Part shown: piece by piece, positions 61,668 to 64,000 of the stretch
Numbering within the stretch: the first letter of the stretch is position 1
How the letters are laid out: each line of letters opens with the position of its first letter
From: an uncultured Lachnospiraceae bacterium
Lineage (GTDB): Bacteria > Bacillota > Clostridia > Eubacteriales > Anaerofustaceae
DNA: 64,000 bases
Reading direction: 5' to 3'
NCBI GenBank assembly: GCA_944381375.1
Contig: CALWKX010000014.1
Span: 62,001-126,000 of the forward strand
The notes under the pieces: model-generated
Database searches by the model: none
The model's input: the letters and a program-made list of their open reading frames with translations, nothing else
Told to the model about the DNA's origin: nothing
Program-made: the position numbers and the translations under genes

Positions 61668-63659
61668 TTATAGGCCGGCAAGGTTTCTTCTGAAAATTAC
61701 CAAATCGCTTATAGTTACTTTAGTATCATTATTAATGTCAGATGATAATGTCTGATATGAGCTCAGTGTCGATAATCCTGCTAGATGTCTTCTTAGCAAA
61801 ACCAAATCTGATATTGTCATTGCTCCGTCGCCGTTTATATCTGAAACAACTATTGTTGTATATGTAGATGTGTAATTTCCTGAGCTGTCATAAACTTTGA
61901 AAGTCATTCCTGTTCCTACATTTCCGCTTGCAGTATCAGGCTTTATTGTACCGTTTGAAAAACCGGCGGTAAATGTAGATACAGGCGTATTGAGCGGAAC
62001 GCCGCTTATCGTATCATTCATATGATCTATTGTATAAACAGAGCTTGTCAGCGTATCCGTGCCGGTAGGCGATTCGTATTCTCCGTTAAATATAATGTCA
62101 ATATCGCTTTTTAGTACATATGCTGTGGAAATATCGAAATTATAATCCCACATGTATAAAGCGCGTTTATCCTCGTTTACCGGCATTTCGGATTGTATTA
62201 AATAGAAATCTCCGCTTTCTCCTAAGATTACGACAGGCATGCCTACAGGTTCGTTGCTCACAACGCCGGACGACCTGTTAGGATCTCTTGATGAGTATTT
62301 ATAATACGCCCATGAAGACGTTGAAGGTTCGGAGTAAGCATATGTAACTTTGTTTGTTACGCCTATGGTATATAGGCCATAATCTTTGAATCCCAAATAC
62401 TTATCTATTTCATATGCCATTGCAGCAACTTTTTCTCCATGAAAAGGATCTGAAGCATACTTTACATTTATACCGGTTGCTTTGTTTCCGGGGCTGGATC
62501 CGAAATATCTGGAATCTCCGGAATATCCTGTTATATAACCTGCAGGCTTATCAGGCACATCGTAATAAGCTGTCCCTTTAGATGAATCAATATAAGCGTA
62601 GGCGTCCATATAATACCGGTTCATATACCATTTTGCATGTTGTATTATTCCGTTTTGCGCTCCGGTGTATTCTTCAGCTTGCGAAGGGTCGTAGTCGAAA
62701 GCGCCGACGCCGAAAAAGTTATAGTTTTCTATTGCAAAATCGCTTTTTCCGTAAGAAGATTCATGATTTGCGAAAGCAATTTCCATAAGAGCATTGACGC
62801 CGTATGTATCCTGTGCCTCCAGAAATGTTGAACCCAGACCAAGATATGCGCATGTGCGGCTTGTCCAATATGTAGAATTTTTATAAGCGAGAAAACTATT
62901 GAGTTCGCTTGCCGTATATGTTGTTTGAGTTCTGTAAGATAAATTTTTATAATATATGCAATGAGTGCCTATCGGATTTACTCCGTTTGTCGCATCATAT
63001 GGATCGGTATAATATGTATAACCGTCGGTTGAATAATATCTTACTCCCGTATTCATAAAATCAGGAGCTTTATCTATAATAATTGAACTGAATTCGGTAG
63101 TATTGCTGCTTGAATAGTAGTAGCTTATATAGTGAACGAGATCGCCGCTTGAATTTCTGGTATAATAATCGAATTCGTAACGGTTTGAATTTGCAAGCCC
63201 GTATACGTGATTTGCAGGTATCAAAAGAAGCTGGCTGACTGAACATGTGCCCGTGTAACCGGATATGGTGATGGTGGCCGTAAGATTTGCGTCGGTGCCG
63301 TTGTAGTAAGCCACTAAATTATTTTGACAATAAGCCTGCGTTCCTCCCGGGAATGTTGATGTGAAAATCAATGTGGAAGAAGTAGATCTGGTTATAGCCA
63401 TCCCTTGTTTCATGGCGACAACCTTACCGCTTGCATCATATATGACTAAGGATTTATCACTCATACCCGTAAAGGCCCTGTAGGCGCTGTTGTAGTCGGA
63501 ATAAGTGCTCAAATCAGTATAAGTCATATCGGTGTTCGCTTGAGCAATAGTGTAGGCAGCCGCTGAGACTTTGTTTTGAGGGAAAATAGCGCTTATAATG
63601 CATATTGCGCAGGCAAGAGTAAAAGATATGATTTTCTTTGTCAGTTTTTTATGCTTCAT
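61668..63659 (-). CDS. Secreted glucosaminidase with C-terminal dockerin
   Basis: 663 residues from the ATG at 63659; the frame to 63722 runs through the promoter. A signal peptide (about 1-33) is followed by about 250 residues of unassigned beta-rich sequence. A glucosaminidase (GH73-like) domain (about 290-430) comes next, with YGVNALMEIAFANHESSYGK, NYNFFGVGAFDYDP and VAAMAYEIDKYLG. An SH3-like part precedes a type I dockerin (about 605-663). Its two repeats, DINGDGAMTISDL and DINNDTKVTISDL, carry the calcium ligands D, N, D and D at positions 1, 3, 5 and 12. Both recognition positions read IS. It should cut peptidoglycan while held by the cohesin protein encoded next. Confidence 0.88.
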   Translation of the reverse strand: MKHKKLTKKIISFTLACAICIISAIFPQNKVSAAAYTIAQANTDMTYTDLSTYSDYNSAYRAFTGMSDKSLVIYDASGKVVAMKQGMAITRSTSSTLIFTSTFPGGTQAYCQNNLVAYYNGTDANLTATITISGYTGTCSVSQLLLIPANHVYGLANSNRYEFDYYTRNSSGDLVHYISYYYSSSNTTEFSSIIIDKAPDFMNTGVRYYSTDGYTYYTDPYDATNGVNPIGTHCIYYKNLSYRTQTTYTASELNSFLAYKNSTYWTSRTCAYLGLGSTFLEAQDTYGVNALMEIAFANHESSYGKSDFAIENYNFFGVGAFDYDPSQAEEYTGAQNGIIQHAKWYMNRYYMDAYAYIDSSKGTAYYDVPDKPAGYITGYSGDSRYFGSSPGNKATGINVKYASDPFHGEKVAAMAYEIDKYLGFKDYGLYTIGVTNKVTYAYSEPSTSSWAYYKYSSRDPNRSSGVVSNEPVGMPVVILGESGDFYLIQSEMPVNEDKRALYMWDYNFDISTAYVLKSDIDIIFNGEYESPTGTDTLTSSVYTIDHMNDTISGVPLNTPVSTFTAGFSNGTIKPDTASGNVGTGMTFKVYDSSGNYTSTYTTIVVSDINGDGAMTISDLVLLRRHLAGLSTLSSYQTLSSDINNDTKVTISDLVIFRRNLAGL

Positions 63660-63702
63660 ACCATTAAAACCTATAATAATACCCAACTGCTTAATTCGTA
63701 TT

Positions 63703-63730
63703 ATTATACTATAATTCTTCAATAAAACAA
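63703..63730 (-). promoter_or_regulatory. Promoter of the dockerin/cohesin operon
   Basis: On the minus strand, TTGTTT (63730-63725), a 16-nt spacer and TATAAT (63708-63703), about 44 nt before the start codon. Confidence 0.5.
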
Positions 63731-63794
63731 AATATTTTACGTTTTAAGTATAATTTCGTATAATAAATATTAATTATCAGCAATGTAAAAGCGC

Positions 63795-63824
63795 TTGTAT
63801 ATAAACGGCGCTTTAAAGTATAAT
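63795..63824 (+). promoter_or_regulatory. Promoter of nfo with flanking inverted repeat
   Basis: TTGTAT (63795-63800), an 18-nt spacer and TATAAT (63819-63824). AAAGCGC (about 63788-63794) and GCGCTTT (63808-63814) form an inverted repeat around the -35 box and could be an operator. Confidence 0.45.
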
Positions 63825-63856
63825 AACTAATCAGAATGAAAGGAAAATTACACAAT

Positions 63857-64000
63857 ATGTTGACAATAGGAGCTCATTTATCAATATCGCAGGGTTATGC
63901 AAAAGCGGCTGAGCAGGCTGTAAGCATAGGGGCTAACTCATTTCAGTTTTTTACAAGAAATCCGAGAGGCGGCAGTGCAAGAGCCTTCGATGAAGCGGAT
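63857..64000 (+). CDS. nfo: Endonuclease IV (AP endonuclease), 3' end cut by window edge
   Basis: The first 48 codons are visible and the frame stays open at the window end. The N-terminus ([20 protein letters not shown], then [16 protein letters not shown]) is the characteristic start of endonuclease IV, including the first metal-proximal His. It cleaves abasic sites in base-excision repair. The start at 63857 lies 12 nt after AAAGGA. An in-frame ATG at 63836 has no ribosome binding site and would add seven residues. Confidence 0.9.
   Translation, partial: MLTIGAHLSISQGYAKAAEQAVSIGANSFQFFTRNPRGGSARAFDEAD

Noticed and set aside
63660-63722. 21-residue N-terminal extension of the dockerin glucosaminidase
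   Set aside because: It overlaps the promoter and would disrupt the signal peptide; the start at 63659 gives a normal signal sequence.

Overview
The window reads as a chromosomal segment of a low-GC, obligately anaerobic member of the Clostridia (Bacillota). The evidence is the gene content (MurT/GatD-like pair, LarBCE, YitT, YetF with DUF4363, clostridial MgtE, a GlpA-like/DUF1667 trio), AGGAGG-type ribosome binding sites, T-box and S-box RNAs, and A/T-rich sigma-A promoters with frequent TTG and GTG starts. No phage, transposase, integron or CRISPR array was seen. Most genes are housekeeping genes in short operons separated by clear hairpins. The genus cannot be fixed from sequence alone.

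Layout. 1-3.4 kb: a truncated CvpA-like gene diverges from mgtE-yitT; mgtE follows a well-translated 35-codon leader ORF. 3.4-6.7 kb: tRNA-His(GTG) and the K+ uptake pair trkA-trkH. 6.8-12.3 kb: Mrp-type ATPase with a DUF134 regulator, DegV, an XRE membrane regulator and a polar amino-acid ABC transporter. 12.6-20 kb: alr, DUF554, purC-purF and a three-gene flavoprotein operon. 20-25.3 kb: DUF2975/YozG-type regulator pair, then larE-larB-larC (nickel-pincer cofactor) divergent from a WYL regulator. 25.4-34.4 kb: metK behind an S-box riboswitch, an RNA methyltransferase, uvrB, a divergent MurT/GatD-like pair, lspA and glmS. 34.6-47.2 kb: mnmE-mnmG-noc/parB (an origin-proximal gene set), an ABC exporter, an amidase-domain protein, comEC, holA, a GNAT enzyme and a PHP phosphatase. 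47.2-51.1 kb: YetF/DUF4363, a CamA-like orphan DNA adenine methyltransferase and an E2-like acyltransferase-fold protein. 51.2-57.6 kb: a T-box leader controlling an XRE-cupin regulator plus acyl-CoA synthetase, then deoD-leuS and a lipoprotein. 57.7-64 kb: homoserine dehydrogenase with a free-standing ACT protein, a two-gene dockerin/cohesin cell-surface operon, and the start of endonuclease IV.

The most interesting items are these. (1) An operon encodes a secreted glucosaminidase with a C-terminal dockerin and a membrane-anchored cohesin protein, which suggests a miniature cellulosome-like device for docking a wall hydrolase. (2) In the MurT/GatD-like pair the glutaminase Cys and His, and probably the MurT Asp, are all replaced. 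(3) A T-box with Ile as the most likely specifier sits in front of an acyl-CoA synthetase, which fits amino-acid synthesis from branched short-chain fatty acids. (4) A short ORF with a near-perfect ribosome binding site precedes mgtE, which itself lacks one. (5) There is a CamA-like methyltransferase with an extra N-terminal domain.

All assignments rest on reading the sequence and on recalled family features. No database search was run.
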